A stretch of 64,000 bases of DNA from Hyphomicrobium sp. GTDB taxonomy: Bacteria; Pseudomonadota; Alphaproteobacteria; Rhizobiales; Hyphomicrobiaceae. The notes below the pieces were generated by a model that saw nothing but the letters and a program-made list of their open reading frames with translations, was not told the DNA's origin and did not search any database. Both the position numbers and the translations under genes were made by a program. The first letter of the stretch is position 1, and each line of letters starts with the position of its first letter. The DNA lies in NCBI GenBank assembly GCA_002928735.1, contig PERL01000008.1, positions 104,582 to 168,581 of the forward strand, read 5' to 3'. Positions 10,698 through 19,081 of this stretch are shown here, piece by piece.

Positions 10698-11693
10698 TTA
10701 AGCCTCGATCGCAACCCGGCTCTTGACTTCGTCCGGGGCCCCGAAATGCTCGAAATAACGTGGATCGATTTTCTCGACCGGCAAAATGATGAGCACGTCC
10801 GTCGTGCCGAACTGCTGGTCGATGACAGCGCCATCGCCGACGAACGCTCCGAGCCGCAGATAGCCCTTGATGAGCGGGGGCATAGCCTTGAGCGCCCGCT
10901 TCAAATCGATCTTGTCCTTCGGCAGCAGGTCCATGCTCTGACGCAAGTGGCCATGCGCCGCGCAGCGCCAGTCGTCCGGCGCTCTGGCGTAGTGATGGAG
11001 ATAGGACAGCGCCATCGCGTGCTCGGCCGGATCCGTCCCCTCGAAGCTCGCGCACCCGATCATCACGTCGACCTTGTGCTCACGCACATACGTCCACAGC
11101 CCGTGCCAGAGTAGCTCAACCGACCGCTTCGAGCGGTACGGCTTCATCACGCATGAGCGACCCAATTCCATGAACCGGTAATGCGGCGACTTCGCCCGCA
11201 TCAGCGGCGCAATATCGTACTCGCCCTGTGTGTAAAACCCGAGCGACCGCTCGGCGATGTCTTGCCGGAGAACCCGGTAGGTTCCCACAACGCGCGGCCG
11301 CCGCCGGTGGGCCCACCGTTCCAGTCCGTGCGGCTCGGGCGACGTATCCACGACCAGCAGATGATCGCACACCGCGTCATAGGCATCCTGATCGAGGCGC
11401 CGCATGGCAGCCACCGGATTGGGCTGCGCCGACATCTCTTCATAGAACACTTCATAGCGCAGCCGCTGCGCTTGCAGAATATCCGCGCGGCCGGCCGCCA
11501 AACGCACTTCGAGATCGCCAATGCGGCCATACACTTTTGGCTGTGGCGCGCGCACGAACGACAGCGCCTTTGCCTGCGCCTTATCCTTCAGCGCGCGAAC
11601 GTCGAGAGCCCGTTTTGCAAGAAGACCTGAAGGCGGAGCGCTCGCTTTGGCAATGCGCTTCAAACGTCCCGTCAGGCCTGGGCCTTGCGTCAT
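10698..11693 (-). CDS. olsB: L-ornithine N(alpha)-acyltransferase (ornithine lipid biosynthesis)
   Basis: The 331-residue protein belongs to the GNAT-fold OlsB family, which transfers a 3-hydroxyacyl group from acyl-ACP to the alpha-amino group of ornithine, making lyso-ornithine lipid. Diagnostic stretches are EVRLAAGRADILQAQRLRYEVFYEEM, VVGTYRVLRQ, MELGRSCVMKPYRS and a C-terminal DQQFGTTDVLIILPVEKIDPRYFEHF. The product is a phosphorus-free membrane lipid common in Alphaproteobacteria. The ATG at 11693 has GGAG ten bases upstream; an in-frame ATG at 11729 is also possible. No olsA lies next to it; the PlsC-type gene at 44.2 kb is the only acyltransferase candidate in the window. Confidence 0.85.
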   Translation of the reverse strand: MTQGPGLTGRLKRIAKASAPPSGLLAKRALDVRALKDKAQAKALSFVRAPQPKVYGRIGDLEVRLAAGRADILQAQRLRYEVFYEEMSAQPNPVAAMRRLDQDAYDAVCDHLLVVDTSPEPHGLERWAHRRRPRVVGTYRVLRQDIAERSLGFYTQGEYDIAPLMRAKSPHYRFMELGRSCVMKPYRSKRSVELLWHGLWTYVREHKVDVMIGCASFEGTDPAEHAMALSYLHHYARAPDDWRCAAHGHLRQSMDLLPKDKIDLKRALKAMPPLIKGYLRLGAFVGDGAVIDQQFGTTDVLIILPVEKIDPRYFEHFGAPDEVKSRVAIEA

Positions 11694-11815
11694 CGGCTGA
11701 GGTCTCCAGCGCCGCATCAAACGGCGCAATCCTATGCGGCCCCTAAGACCGCTGCGAGAGCCTATGCCACGATTCCGAGACGATTTTGCGACATGGTTGG
11801 CCCTGCGGCCGATCG

Positions 11816-13432
11816 TCAGGCCGCCGGCGTCACACGCCGGGCCGGCGCCAACCAGCGGGCCAAGAGGGCCTTAAGCGCCTCGCCGTCAAATGGCTTGGCC
11901 AAGTGGTCATCCAGTCCGGCGTCCAGATAGCGTTTGCGGTCTTCGGCAAAGGCGTTGGCCGTCACGGCCACGATCGGCAATGTCGACCGCTCCGCAGCGT
12001 CGGAGGCCGCAACCAGCCGCCGGATGGCCCGCGTCGCCTCGATCCCATCGAGCCCGGGCATGTAGATATCCATAAGCACGAGATCGTAGGCCGCCTCCAG
12101 CCCCGCCAGCGAACGCGCCACGGCCGCCACCGCTTCGTCGCCCGTGCTCACCCGAACAACCGCACAGCCCTCCCGTTCCAGCAGGCGCGTCGCAAGCAGG
12201 GCGTTGACCCCATTATCCTCGGCCACCAGCACGCGCGGCGTCCCCTCTCGCCATACCGGGACCGATGCAGGGACAATATCGGCAAGTGCCGCTCTCAGCG
12301 ACGCCGCGTTTACATCGGCCTTGTCGATCAAGAACTCGGCCGTAAAAGTGGACCCTTCCCCCGGCGCCGACACAACCGAGATGTCGCCGCCCATCGCACG
12401 CGCTACGCGCCGGGCAATGGCCAGCCCCAACCCCGAGCCGCCATCCTGCCGCGATATGGCAGCCTCGCCCTGCTCGAATTCGGCAAAGATCGACTGACAA
12501 TCGCAGGCACTGAGCCCCACACCCGTATCGGCAACGGCGACCCGCACGCGCACTTCGCTGCCCTGGTCCTCCACCATGGACAAGCGCACGTCGATGCGCC
12601 CCTTGTCGGTAAACTTCACGGCGTTGGACAACAAATTCAAGATCACTTGCCGGACGCGCGCCGCGTCGCCGCACAAGTCCCGCGGCGCATCGCCGTCGAC
12701 AGACCAGGACAACTCGAGCCCCTTGCTAATCGCCTTAGGCGCCAGCAGAGCCACGCACCCTTGAATCGTCTGGGTGATCGAGAACGGCGCCTCGGCCAGA
12801 ACGATTTTCCCCGCCTCAATCCTTGAAAAATCCAGGATCTCGTCGATCAGCGTGACGAGCGCGCGCGCCGACTGCGCGATGGTCTGTGCATACATGCGCT
12901 GATCCGCCGTCAAAGGACCGTCCATAAGGAGGTCAGTCATGCCGAGAATGCCGTTCATCGGCGTGCGAATTTCGTGGCTCATCGTGGCAAGAAAGCGCGA
13001 CTTGGCCCGGCTTGCATCCAGCGCCGCATCCCGCGCCAGTCGCAAATCCTCCGCCACACGCCGTTCGTCGGTGACATCGCGTCCGATCCGTTGCGTCTCC
13101 CGCGCATCCGTCAGCGTCGGCTCGCAAACGGTATTTTCCCACGCGATCCAGCGCGGCCCCGCGACCGTTTCAACATACTCGATGACGCTCGAAGCGGGCC
13201 CCTGTTCGACCGCGAACACGTGCGGCTGGTGCGCACGGCCGGCGATGTCGGCTTCGGTCAACCCAAATGCTGCCAGATAGGCCCGGTTGGCAAAAATCAC
13301 CCGCTCTTGCTCGTCGCGCCGCACGATCAGGCCGGCTTGTGCATCGAGCAGGTCGCGGTATCTCCGGGCGCTGTCGGCGATCTGCCAATGCAGATCGTGC
13401 AGCCGTTCGAGGTCATGATCGACGTTATTCAC
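11816..13432 (-). CDS. PAS domain hybrid sensor histidine kinase with C-terminal receiver domain
   Basis: The 538-residue protein has a PAS domain (about residues 25-125), a HisKA dimerisation helix with the phospho-acceptor His153 in ATMSHEIRTPMNG, a HATPase domain (N box NLLSNAVKF near 266, G boxes ADTGVGLS and GSGLGLAIA) and a C-terminal receiver with the phospho-acceptor Asp455 in LVLMDIYMPGLDG and the conserved Lys in AKPF. There is no membrane segment or signal peptide, so it probably senses a cytosolic signal, perhaps redox or a small ligand. No partner response regulator or Hpt gene is adjacent, so it is an orphan hybrid kinase. The ligand is unknown. Confidence 0.9.
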   Translation of the reverse strand: MNNVDHDLERLHDLHWQIADSARRYRDLLDAQAGLIVRRDEQERVIFANRAYLAAFGLTEADIAGRAHQPHVFAVEQGPASSVIEYVETVAGPRWIAWENTVCEPTLTDARETQRIGRDVTDERRVAEDLRLARDAALDASRAKSRFLATMSHEIRTPMNGILGMTDLLMDGPLTADQRMYAQTIAQSARALVTLIDEILDFSRIEAGKIVLAEAPFSITQTIQGCVALLAPKAISKGLELSWSVDGDAPRDLCGDAARVRQVILNLLSNAVKFTDKGRIDVRLSMVEDQGSEVRVRVAVADTGVGLSACDCQSIFAEFEQGEAAISRQDGGSGLGLAIARRVARAMGGDISVVSAPGEGSTFTAEFLIDKADVNAASLRAALADIVPASVPVWREGTPRVLVAEDNGVNALLATRLLEREGCAVVRVSTGDEAVAAVARSLAGLEAAYDLVLMDIYMPGLDGIEATRAIRRLVAASDAAERSTLPIVAVTANAFAEDRKRYLDAGLDDHLAKPFDGEALKALLARWLAPARRVTPAA

Positions 13433-13577
13433 GGCAACGCAAACCTTCCATGCACCCGCGCGGTCGGAGCCTGCACGCGTTGGAAGACCTAAGCGGTCGC
13501 CGATTTAATAAAATCTGAAGCGATACGGTTAATGCAGCGCGCGTGTGCCGAATGCGTACACTGCTCGATGGATATGG

Positions 13578-13811
13578 CTAAAGTTTCGCCAGTTCATCGT
13601 CGGTCAGCGGCCGCGCCGCATCCGCCGTCATCAGCGGCACGCCATTGCGAATGGGATAAGCCAATGCCGCCTTTCGGCTAAGCAATTCTTGAGTCTGAGA
13701 ATTATAAACAAGAAGCCCCTTGGTGAGCGGGCACACCAAAACCTCCAGCAACCGCGGATCGAGACGCGGTACGGATTGCGCGGACGTGTCGGCGGCCTCA
13801 TCGTCGCTCAT
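13578..13811 (-). CDS. Trm112 family protein (UPF0434)
   Basis: This 77-residue protein matches the Trm112/YcaR family: [30 protein letters not shown] followed by [12 protein letters not shown]. Eukaryotic Trm112 activates several methyltransferases; the bacterial role is not settled. The zinc-site cysteines are reduced to a single CPLT cysteine here, as is common in proteobacterial copies. Its start codon overlaps the stop of the Lon-N gene (ATGA, 13808-13811), so it is translationally coupled to that gene in the thioredoxin / Lon-N / Trm112 operon. Confidence 0.88.
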   Translation of the reverse strand: MSDDEAADTSAQSVPRLDPRLLEVLVCPLTKGLLVYNSQTQELLSRKAALAYPIRNGVPLMTADAARPLTDDELAKL

Positions 13812-14497
13812 TGGATCGTCCCCCCGGAACCGCCGCTGGCCGCGATTTCCATTTCCGCAAGCGCCACGAGAACATCCGAACGCGTCTTCAAATCCCGCGC
13901 CTCCAGCAAGGCCTGCTTCTCTTCGCTGCCATAGGGCGCCATGATCGAGAGCGCGTTGACGAGGCTCTCGCTTGACGCCTGCTCAATCGCGCTCCAATCC
14001 GCTTCCAACCGGTTCTGATCGAGATACGACTTCAGCACGCGCAACAATCCCGCGCGATCGACATCGCTCTCGCCGAGCCCCTGCGTGAGGTCTGCGGCGA
14101 ACCGGTCGTAGCTGACACTCGCGACGCGGTAGGCGGTCGGCGTCGCCGCTTCGGCCACCACCTCAAACCGCATAACGCCCGTGAGCGTGATCGCTAGCCG
14201 CCCGTCATCCAGCTCTTGGTAGCTCGAAACCCGGCCTGCACACCCGACCGACCGCAGCGGCGCCGATTTGCCCTGCGGACTTTCGCTTTCGATCCCGCTA
14301 CTGCCCGCACGCGCCGGCTGAATGATGCCAATCAACCGCGACCCCGCGAGCGCGTCGTTCAGCATCGCCAGATAACGCGGCTCGAAGATATTGAGCGGCA
14401 ATGTTGCGCGCGGCAGCAAGATCGCCCCACGCAAAGGAAACACCGGCAGCCGGGGCGGCAGGTCCTGCGGTCGTTGATATTGTTCGATCCAGCCCAA
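13808..14497 (-). CDS. LON peptidase substrate-binding (N-terminal) domain protein
   Basis: The 229-residue protein is only the N-terminal substrate-binding domain of Lon protease ([32 protein letters not shown], then [15 protein letters not shown]). The AAA+ and serine-lysine protease domains are absent. Such stand-alone Lon-N proteins are widespread in Alphaproteobacteria, with no firm biochemical role; they may bind unfolded protein. It lies 27 bp downstream of the thioredoxin gene and overlaps the Trm112 gene by 4 bp, so the three probably form one operon linked to protein quality control. Confidence 0.88.
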   Translation of the reverse strand: MGWIEQYQRPQDLPPRLPVFPLRGAILLPRATLPLNIFEPRYLAMLNDALAGSRLIGIIQPARAGSSGIESESPQGKSAPLRSVGCAGRVSSYQELDDGRLAITLTGVMRFEVVAEAATPTAYRVASVSYDRFAADLTQGLGESDVDRAGLLRVLKSYLDQNRLEADWSAIEQASSESLVNALSIMAPYGSEEKQALLEARDLKTRSDVLVALAEMEIAASGGSGGTIQ

Positions 14498-14524
14498 CGG
14501 GCGGTCCTTTCTATGCCAATGGCA

Positions 14525-15436
14525 TTACGCAAAAAGAATAGACGACAACCGCTTGCGGCCATCGACCGTGAATTCGTCCTTCGGACCCCACACTTCGAAC
14601 AATTCGACCAGCTGCTTGCGCGCGGCTTCCTCGTTCCATTTGCGGTCGCGGCGCACGATGGTTAGAAGATGCTCCAGCGCCTCGCCCTTGTGGCCCGTTG
14701 CGGCAAGAGCCACAGCCAAATCATAACGCGCCTGATGGTCCGCCGGATCCTTCTCGAGTTTGGCCTCCAACGCCGCCGTCTCGCTTGCGCCCGCCGCCTT
14801 GGCCGCAAGTGCGATCGCAGCCTTCACGGCCTGCACCGGTCCGGCCCCCTCCTTGTCGGGCGGCACCAGCGACAGCATTTGCTCCGCCCGCTCGACATCG
14901 CCCGACTTCAAATAGCAACGCGCCACACCGGCCAGCGCGTCCACGTTCGTCTGATCCTCCTGCAAGACGGCCGAATAAGCCTCCGCCGCGCCTTGCAAGT
15001 CGCCGGCATCGAACGCCTCTTCGGCCGCCGCCAGAATATCCGCAACGCTGGGCCCAGCATCCAACGCGGCGTCATCGCCCAAGAGCCGGTCGATGAACTG
15101 CCGCAGCATGCTCTCTGGCTGCACGCCGACAAATCCATCAAGCGGCCGCCCATCGCGAAACGCATAAACCGTCGGCAGCGACTGCACGCGCAGCTGCGCG
15201 GCAATCGAAGGATGCGCGTCCGTGTCGAGCTTCACGAGCCGAACCTTGCCCCCATAGCTCTTCACGACCTTTTCCAGCACCGGCGCCAGCTGCTTGCACG
15301 GCCCGCACCAGTTGGCCCAGAAATCGACGATCACGAGCGACGTCCGCGATTCCTCGATGACGTCCTTCATGAAGTTCGCCGTCGTCGTATCCTTGACGAG
15401 GTCTGCGGCCTGTGGTGTCGCCGAACCAAGTTCCAT
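14525..15436 (-). CDS. Thioredoxin with C-terminal tetratricopeptide region (YbbN/CnoX-like)
   Basis: The N-terminal 110 residues are a thioredoxin fold with the active site WCGPCK (Cys44, Cys47) preceded by VIVDFWAN. Residues about 130-303 form helical TPR-like repeats (AAEEAFDAGDLQGAAEAYSAVL; LAGVARCYLKSGDVERAEQML). This architecture is that of YbbN/CnoX, a chaperone-like protein that protects clients from oxidation and hands them to GroEL or DnaK. Unlike E. coli YbbN, which lacks the standard active site, this protein keeps both cysteines, so it may also have disulfide reductase activity. It is the first gene of the operon with the Lon-N and Trm112 genes. Confidence 0.9.
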   Translation of the reverse strand: MELGSATPQAADLVKDTTTANFMKDVIEESRTSLVIVDFWANWCGPCKQLAPVLEKVVKSYGGKVRLVKLDTDAHPSIAAQLRVQSLPTVYAFRDGRPLDGFVGVQPESMLRQFIDRLLGDDAALDAGPSVADILAAAEEAFDAGDLQGAAEAYSAVLQEDQTNVDALAGVARCYLKSGDVERAEQMLSLVPPDKEGAGPVQAVKAAIALAAKAAGASETAALEAKLEKDPADHQARYDLAVALAATGHKGEALEHLLTIVRRDRKWNEEAARKQLVELFEVWGPKDEFTVDGRKRLSSILFA

Positions 15437-15549
15437 AGCGAGGGTATCTCCTTCAGAAAGAATGCCGGGCGGCGCGCGTCGCCGACCCTCGGCAGGCTCC
15501 GGGCCCCGTTACATGGGGTTTGCCGGGATATATGGGGTCCAAAGGCGCG

Positions 15550-16050
15550 TCAGTCGAGAGTGAGCGCCGCAATCAGTGGGGTATGTCCCGCCGCGCGAAT
15601 GAACCGCAAAAGGTCCTCGCGCGCAATGCTCGTTGTGGCCGAATTCTCCAAGGGGTGCAGGTTGATAGTCTCGAACGCCATCAGGTTTTGATCGATCACC
15701 ACCCGCACCTGCCCCGCTCCGTCGTTCATCACCGCAAACGCCGTCACAGAACCCGCTTTGACGCCCAAAACCTCCTCCAGAAGCTCAGCCCGCCCGAAAC
15801 TCAGCCGTGCCGAGCCGATGACCGGCGGCAGCTTCTTCAAGTCCACCCGCGTCCCGTGGTGCGCCACAATCAGGAACAACTGCCCCTTGGCGTCCTTGAG
15901 AAAGAGGTTCTTCGTATGCCCGCCGGGGATGGTCGCATACAACTCGCCGCTGTCCTCCACGGTGAACACGGGCGCATGCTCCACCGTCGGGCACGCGATG
16001 CCCAATTCGGCAAGCCGGTCCATGAGGCGCTGACGCTGGGGGCTGATCAC
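15550..16050 (-). CDS. Prolyl-tRNA synthetase-associated / YbaK-type aminoacyl-tRNA deacylase
   Basis: The 166-residue protein matches the stand-alone editing-domain family (PrdX/ProXp): CPTVEHAPVFTVEDSGEL near the start, GGHTKNLFLKDAKGQLFLIVAHHGTRVDLKKL in the core and INLHPLENSATTSIAREDLLRFI at the end. Members hydrolyse mischarged tRNAs, often Ala-tRNA(Pro), improving translation fidelity. The conserved catalytic lysine is present in HTKNLFLKD. It stands alone on the minus strand, divergent from the tRNA-Gly gene. The exact tRNA specificity cannot be decided from the sequence. Confidence 0.87.
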   Translation of the reverse strand: MISPQRQRLMDRLAELGIACPTVEHAPVFTVEDSGELYATIPGGHTKNLFLKDAKGQLFLIVAHHGTRVDLKKLPPVIGSARLSFGRAELLEEVLGVKAGSVTAFAVMNDGAGQVRVVIDQNLMAFETINLHPLENSATTSIAREDLLRFIRAAGHTPLIAALTLD

Positions 16051-16224
16051 AGGGCAACCTCGAAAATCGACGACAAATCGCGCGCCCTGGACGTAAAACG
16101 CCCGCGCGCCGGCCGCAACCGAGGCCTCACCTGCGTTTCCAGTTGACGGCCCGGAAGCGGCCTGTTATCCGCCTGCCTCCGGTAACCGCTCTTGTACCAA
16201 GCCTTGGTATGAGTGGGTCTCGGC

Positions 16225-16246
16225 GGCGCCCAGAAGGCGCCCTTTT
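16225..16246 (+). other. Short hairpin just upstream of tRNA-Gly
   Basis: GGCGCC, a five-base loop CAGAA, and a second GGCGCC form a 6-bp hairpin followed by CTTTT, ending ten bases before the tRNA. It could be a weak terminator or a processing signal in the precursor. An independent 15-base palindrome (TACCAAG-C-CTTGGTA) lies at 16195-16209. Confidence 0.35.
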
Positions 16247-16255
16247 GAATGGTAA

Positions 16256-16330
16256 GCGGGTGTAGCTCAGCGGTAGAGCATCACGTTGCCAACGTGAGGG
16301 TCGAGGGTTCGATCCCCTTCGCCCGCTCCA
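16256..16330 (+). tRNA. tRNA-Gly (anticodon GCC)
   Basis: The 75-nt sequence folds as a standard cloverleaf. The acceptor stem GCGGGTG pairs with CGCCCGC (one T-G wobble), the D arm contains AGCTCAGCGGTAGAGC, the anticodon stem TCACG/CGTGA holds the loop TTGCCAA with anticodon GCC, and the T arm contains GGTTCGATCC. The CCA end is encoded. It is convergent with the parA-like gene 42 bp downstream. No integrase or direct repeat of its 3' end is visible, so it is not occupied by an integrative element here. Confidence 0.97.
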
Positions 16331-16372
16331 TTCGAAAACTTTCAGAAATTTCGTGCGAAGACGCGCCCGTCC

Positions 16373-17227
16373 TCAAGCCGCGCTTGCCGCCGCTTGCCCG
16401 GCCGCCATCCGCTGCAAAAGCTCTTCCGTCAGCGCCCGCACGGCCGCGCCCACGTGGCCAGGATACTTCGCGAAATAGGACCGGTCCTGCGTCCGGAACC
16501 GCGCCGCATCCTGCAACGATTGCGCACGCGGCACGACACCCGTGAAACAATTGTTGTCTGGGTTCTCCGCCAGCCAGCGCTGATATTCTGCTTCCGTCGC
16601 CGACGTCTGATCGAACATGTTGACGATCACGCCGAGGTTCTCCGCAAACCCCATCTCCGGGTTCAGCGCCTTGAACCGCCGGAACACGTCGAGACCGCAC
16701 ACCGACACATAATCGGCCTTCGTCGGCGAAATATGAAAATCCGATTCGCGCAGCCAGCTTTCCGTCAAAACCGATAGTCCCGGCGGACAGTCGATCAGAA
16801 CCACGTCGAACACACTGCGCACTTCCAACAGTAGCTGCGCGATCGCCGTGCGCAGCCGCGCGTGCAGCTGTTCCTTGGAAACCTCGCGCTCGAACAGCGT
16901 CAGCTGCATGTCGCTCGGGATCAGAAAGACCGTCCGCGCATCGTCGACGTCGCCCACATCGCGGATAACCACCCGCGACCAATCCGGCGTCCCGCCCTGC
17001 AGCACACGGCCGACCAGGTGATCAACGAGCGTCAGACCTTCCGATTGCAACCGATGCAGATTGGCGACCGATGTTAGCATGCTCGACACGCTCGCCTGCG
17101 CGTCGCTGTCGATCACCAGCACGTTCTTGCCGTGGTAGCACGACAGCGTCTCGGCAAGCGCCAGCACCAGCGTCGATTTACCGACGCCGCCCTTAGTGTT
17201 CATCACCGCAATGGCATTGCGCGGCAT
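16373..17227 (-). CDS. Orphan ParA/MinD-family ATPase
   Basis: The 284-residue protein has the deviant Walker A box of the ParA/MinD family, NTKGGVGKST, with the signature lysine (Lys12) and the P-loop lysine (Lys17). It also has VLVIDSDAQASVSSML (Walker A') and VVLIDCPPGLS (Walker B). ParA ATPases form ATP-dependent dimers on DNA or membranes and position chromosomes, plasmids or protein complexes. No parB, parS cluster or other partner gene is adjacent, so it is not an ordinary partition pair. The ATG at 17227 was chosen because the family starts directly before the Walker A strand; the 20-residue upstream extension is not conserved in style. Confidence 0.87.
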   Translation of the reverse strand: MPRNAIAVMNTKGGVGKSTLVLALAETLSCYHGKNVLVIDSDAQASVSSMLTSVANLHRLQSEGLTLVDHLVGRVLQGGTPDWSRVVIRDVGDVDDARTVFLIPSDMQLTLFEREVSKEQLHARLRTAIAQLLLEVRSVFDVVLIDCPPGLSVLTESWLRESDFHISPTKADYVSVCGLDVFRRFKALNPEMGFAENLGVIVNMFDQTSATEAEYQRWLAENPDNNCFTGVVPRAQSLQDAARFRTQDRSYFAKYPGHVGAAVRALTEELLQRMAAGQAAASAA

Positions 17228-17377
17228 TGCGCGAAAACCCCACCCGTCATCGTCCCAGCCTGAGCAGCCAGGAACCCCGCGCCCCAACCGAACCCTTGCC
17301 GCGCGATTGTGGCAGTCTCGGGGTCAACAGGGAACCAGGGGTCTACTGGCCTTGTCGGAACGGCGCCGGCGGTGCGG

Positions 17378-18115
17378 TCAGTGATGCGCCCGGATCGGCC
17401 GCCACGCATAACCGCCCGACCGCACCTTCACCGCATGCCGCGCCACGCCATAGACCGGCGGTTCGACAACCACGTGACGCTGCGCTGGTCGCAACACTAC
17501 CGGCCGCTCGACAAAGCGCGTCACCGGAGGTTGATACACATGCCGCACGCCCGCTGGACGCACGAGCACCGTGCGGGGCACATCGGCGTAGATGGGCGGC
17601 GTAAAAACAGGCACGCGCTGACCAGGATCGACGACGACGTCGCGCGCGATGGTCCGCGTCACCGGCGGCGACTTTTTCGGGCACCGGATCGTCTGTCCAT
17701 ACCGGTCGTGATAGGTGACCCATCGGGTCGAGCCCGGATGAACAACCACGGTCTCGTGGACCGTTTCCACGACGGGCGGCGTCACGCGATAGCTAACGGT
17801 CCCTGGTTGCACCAATTCGCGCCGTACGATCGTGCTGTAAACTGGCGGCACGTGCACCGCATGCGCTCGGCCCGGCGCGACCACTTCCCGTTCCAACCGC
17901 GTGCCCACCACCGGCGGCACATGCACCACGCGTTTCGTGGCCGGTCTCAGCATCACCGGCCGCTCGACGTTTTGATAGACGTCAGGCAACCGCACTTTCT
18001 TATAGCAGCTGACCTCCTCGCCCCGGCACCCATGCCCTCCCGCCGAAGCCGGCGCGCCCGCGCCAAGAACGGCCGCCAACCCCAGGGCCAGCGCAATCGA
18101 TTTTCCCGCCGTCAT
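17378..18115 (-). CDS. Exported protein with seven Pro-Pro motifs spaced by 23 residues
   Basis: This 245-residue protein has a clear signal peptide (residues 1-25, MTAGKSIALALGLAAVLG, cleavage near ASA-GG) and then a repeated unit of the form ERxVVLRPxxxxxVHxPPVYxxV. Pro-Pro pairs start at residues 67, 90, 113, 150, 173, 196 and 219. The spacing is 23, 23, 37, 23, 23, 23, an exact 23-residue period with one 14-residue insertion. Each unit has two short valine-rich strands separated by a PG or RP turn, suggesting a repetitive beta structure on the outside of the inner membrane. Three cysteines (30, 37, 145) lie outside the core units. I do not recognise the family; no function is proposed. 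Confidence 0.8.
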   Translation of the reverse strand: MTAGKSIALALGLAAVLGAGAPASAGGHGCRGEEVSCYKKVRLPDVYQNVERPVMLRPATKRVVHVPPVVGTRLEREVVAPGRAHAVHVPPVYSTIVRRELVQPGTVSYRVTPPVVETVHETVVVHPGSTRWVTYHDRYGQTIRCPKKSPPVTRTIARDVVVDPGQRVPVFTPPIYADVPRTVLVRPAGVRHVYQPPVTRFVERPVVLRPAQRHVVVEPPVYGVARHAVKVRSGGYAWRPIRAHH

Positions 18116-18318
18116 CGCTCTCTACTCCACGTGAAACAATCCCGCGCCAGCCTAGCCGCGACCCGGCCAGCCTCGAAGAACAGCCCACAATCAGGGTAAA
18201 GATGGTTCAGTTGCCCCGGCGCTCTTCGTGGCGCCCGCCCACCGGCCTCATGACCCTTGCCTTCCGGCATCGCCCCGCTATGACGTTGGAGCGTCAATCT
18301 TTGGGGAGGCCCTCGGCC

Positions 18319-18945
18319 ATGACTGCTCTCACGTTCGCCCGGTCCAGCCGGTCGCTGGTCGTCGCTTGCATGCTCGCCCTCACCCTGCCCCTCGCCGGCT
18401 GCGGCGTGAACAACATCCCGACTTACGAACAGAACGCCAAGGCCGCCTGGTCCGAGGTGCTAAATACCTATAAGAGCCGCGCCGATCTCATCCCGAACCT
18501 CGTCGAAACCGTGAAGGGCTTCGCCGAGCAGGAAAAGAGCGTGTTGACGGAAGTGGTCGAAGCCCGCGCGAAGGCAACCAGCGTGCAAGTGCCCGCCGAC
18601 ATCCTGACCAACCCCGACGCCATGAAGAACTTCCAAGATGCGCAGAGCCAGCTCGGCGGCGCGCTGGGCCGCCTGCTCGCGGTCGTCGAGCGTTACCCAG
18701 ATATCAAGTCGGGCCAGAACTTTCTTGCCCTGCAGAGCCAGCTTGAAGGCATCGAAAACAAGATCCGCATCGCCCGCAGCGATTACATCCAGGCTGTCCG
18801 CGTGTACAACACCGAGATCACGACCATCCCCGGCCGTTGGTGGCGGGCATTCGTTTATCCCGACAAGACCGAGATGGCGACGTTTGATATCCCCGCCGAA
18901 GAACAAAAGACCCCCAAAGTCGATTTCGGCACCGACAAGAAGTGA
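18319..18945 (+). CDS. lemA: LemA family lipoprotein
   Basis: The 208-residue protein matches the LemA family: NNIPTYEQNAKAAWSEVLNTYKSRADLIPNLVETVKG, then a long helical region ending in RWWRAFVYPDK. A lipobox LAGC with Cys28 predicts a lipoprotein rather than the N-terminal transmembrane anchor usual in LemA. The start ATG at 18319 is preceded by GGGGAGG, and the lipobox position supports it over the longer frame starting at 18202. LemA proteins are commonly encoded next to TPM-domain proteins, as here, and are thought to act in envelope or stress processes, but no biochemical activity is established. Confidence 0.92.
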   Translation: MTALTFARSSRSLVVACMLALTLPLAGCGVNNIPTYEQNAKAAWSEVLNTYKSRADLIPNLVETVKGFAEQEKSVLTEVVEARAKATSVQVPADILTNPDAMKNFQDAQSQLGGALGRLLAVVERYPDIKSGQNFLALQSQLEGIENKIRIARSDYIQAVRVYNTEITTIPGRWWRAFVYPDKTEMATFDIPAEEQKTPKVDFGTDKK

Positions 18946-18956
18946 AGCAAGCCTGT

Positions 18957-19020
18957 CCCCTCTCCCCGTCCTGACGGGGAGAGGCTTAGGGTGAGGGGTA
19001 AAGAGTGCGTGAGGGGCAGC
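18957..19020. repeat. Intergenic palindromic repeat, copy 2
   Basis: The stem CCCCTCTCCCCG pairs with CGGGGAGAGG around a short loop, followed by CTTAGGGTGAGGGG and a second GTGAGGGGCAGC end. It fills the gap between lemA and the first TPM gene. It is related to the copies at 3811-3856 and 31779-31822. Confidence 0.8.
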
Positions 19021-19081
19021 CGCTTGTGCTAAACCAGACGTGACCCGTCAAAAATCTATTCTCCTCCACGGAGCAGTCCCG

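Noticed and set aside
16256..16372. tRNA-Gly as an integration site for a mobile element
   Set aside because: No integrase, no repeat of the tRNA 3' end and no change of gene content typical for an island on either side within the window.
16281..16982. Minus-strand open frame across tRNA-Gly and parA
   Set aside because: It overlaps the tRNA and runs out of frame through the ParA gene; its composition is that of a shadow frame.
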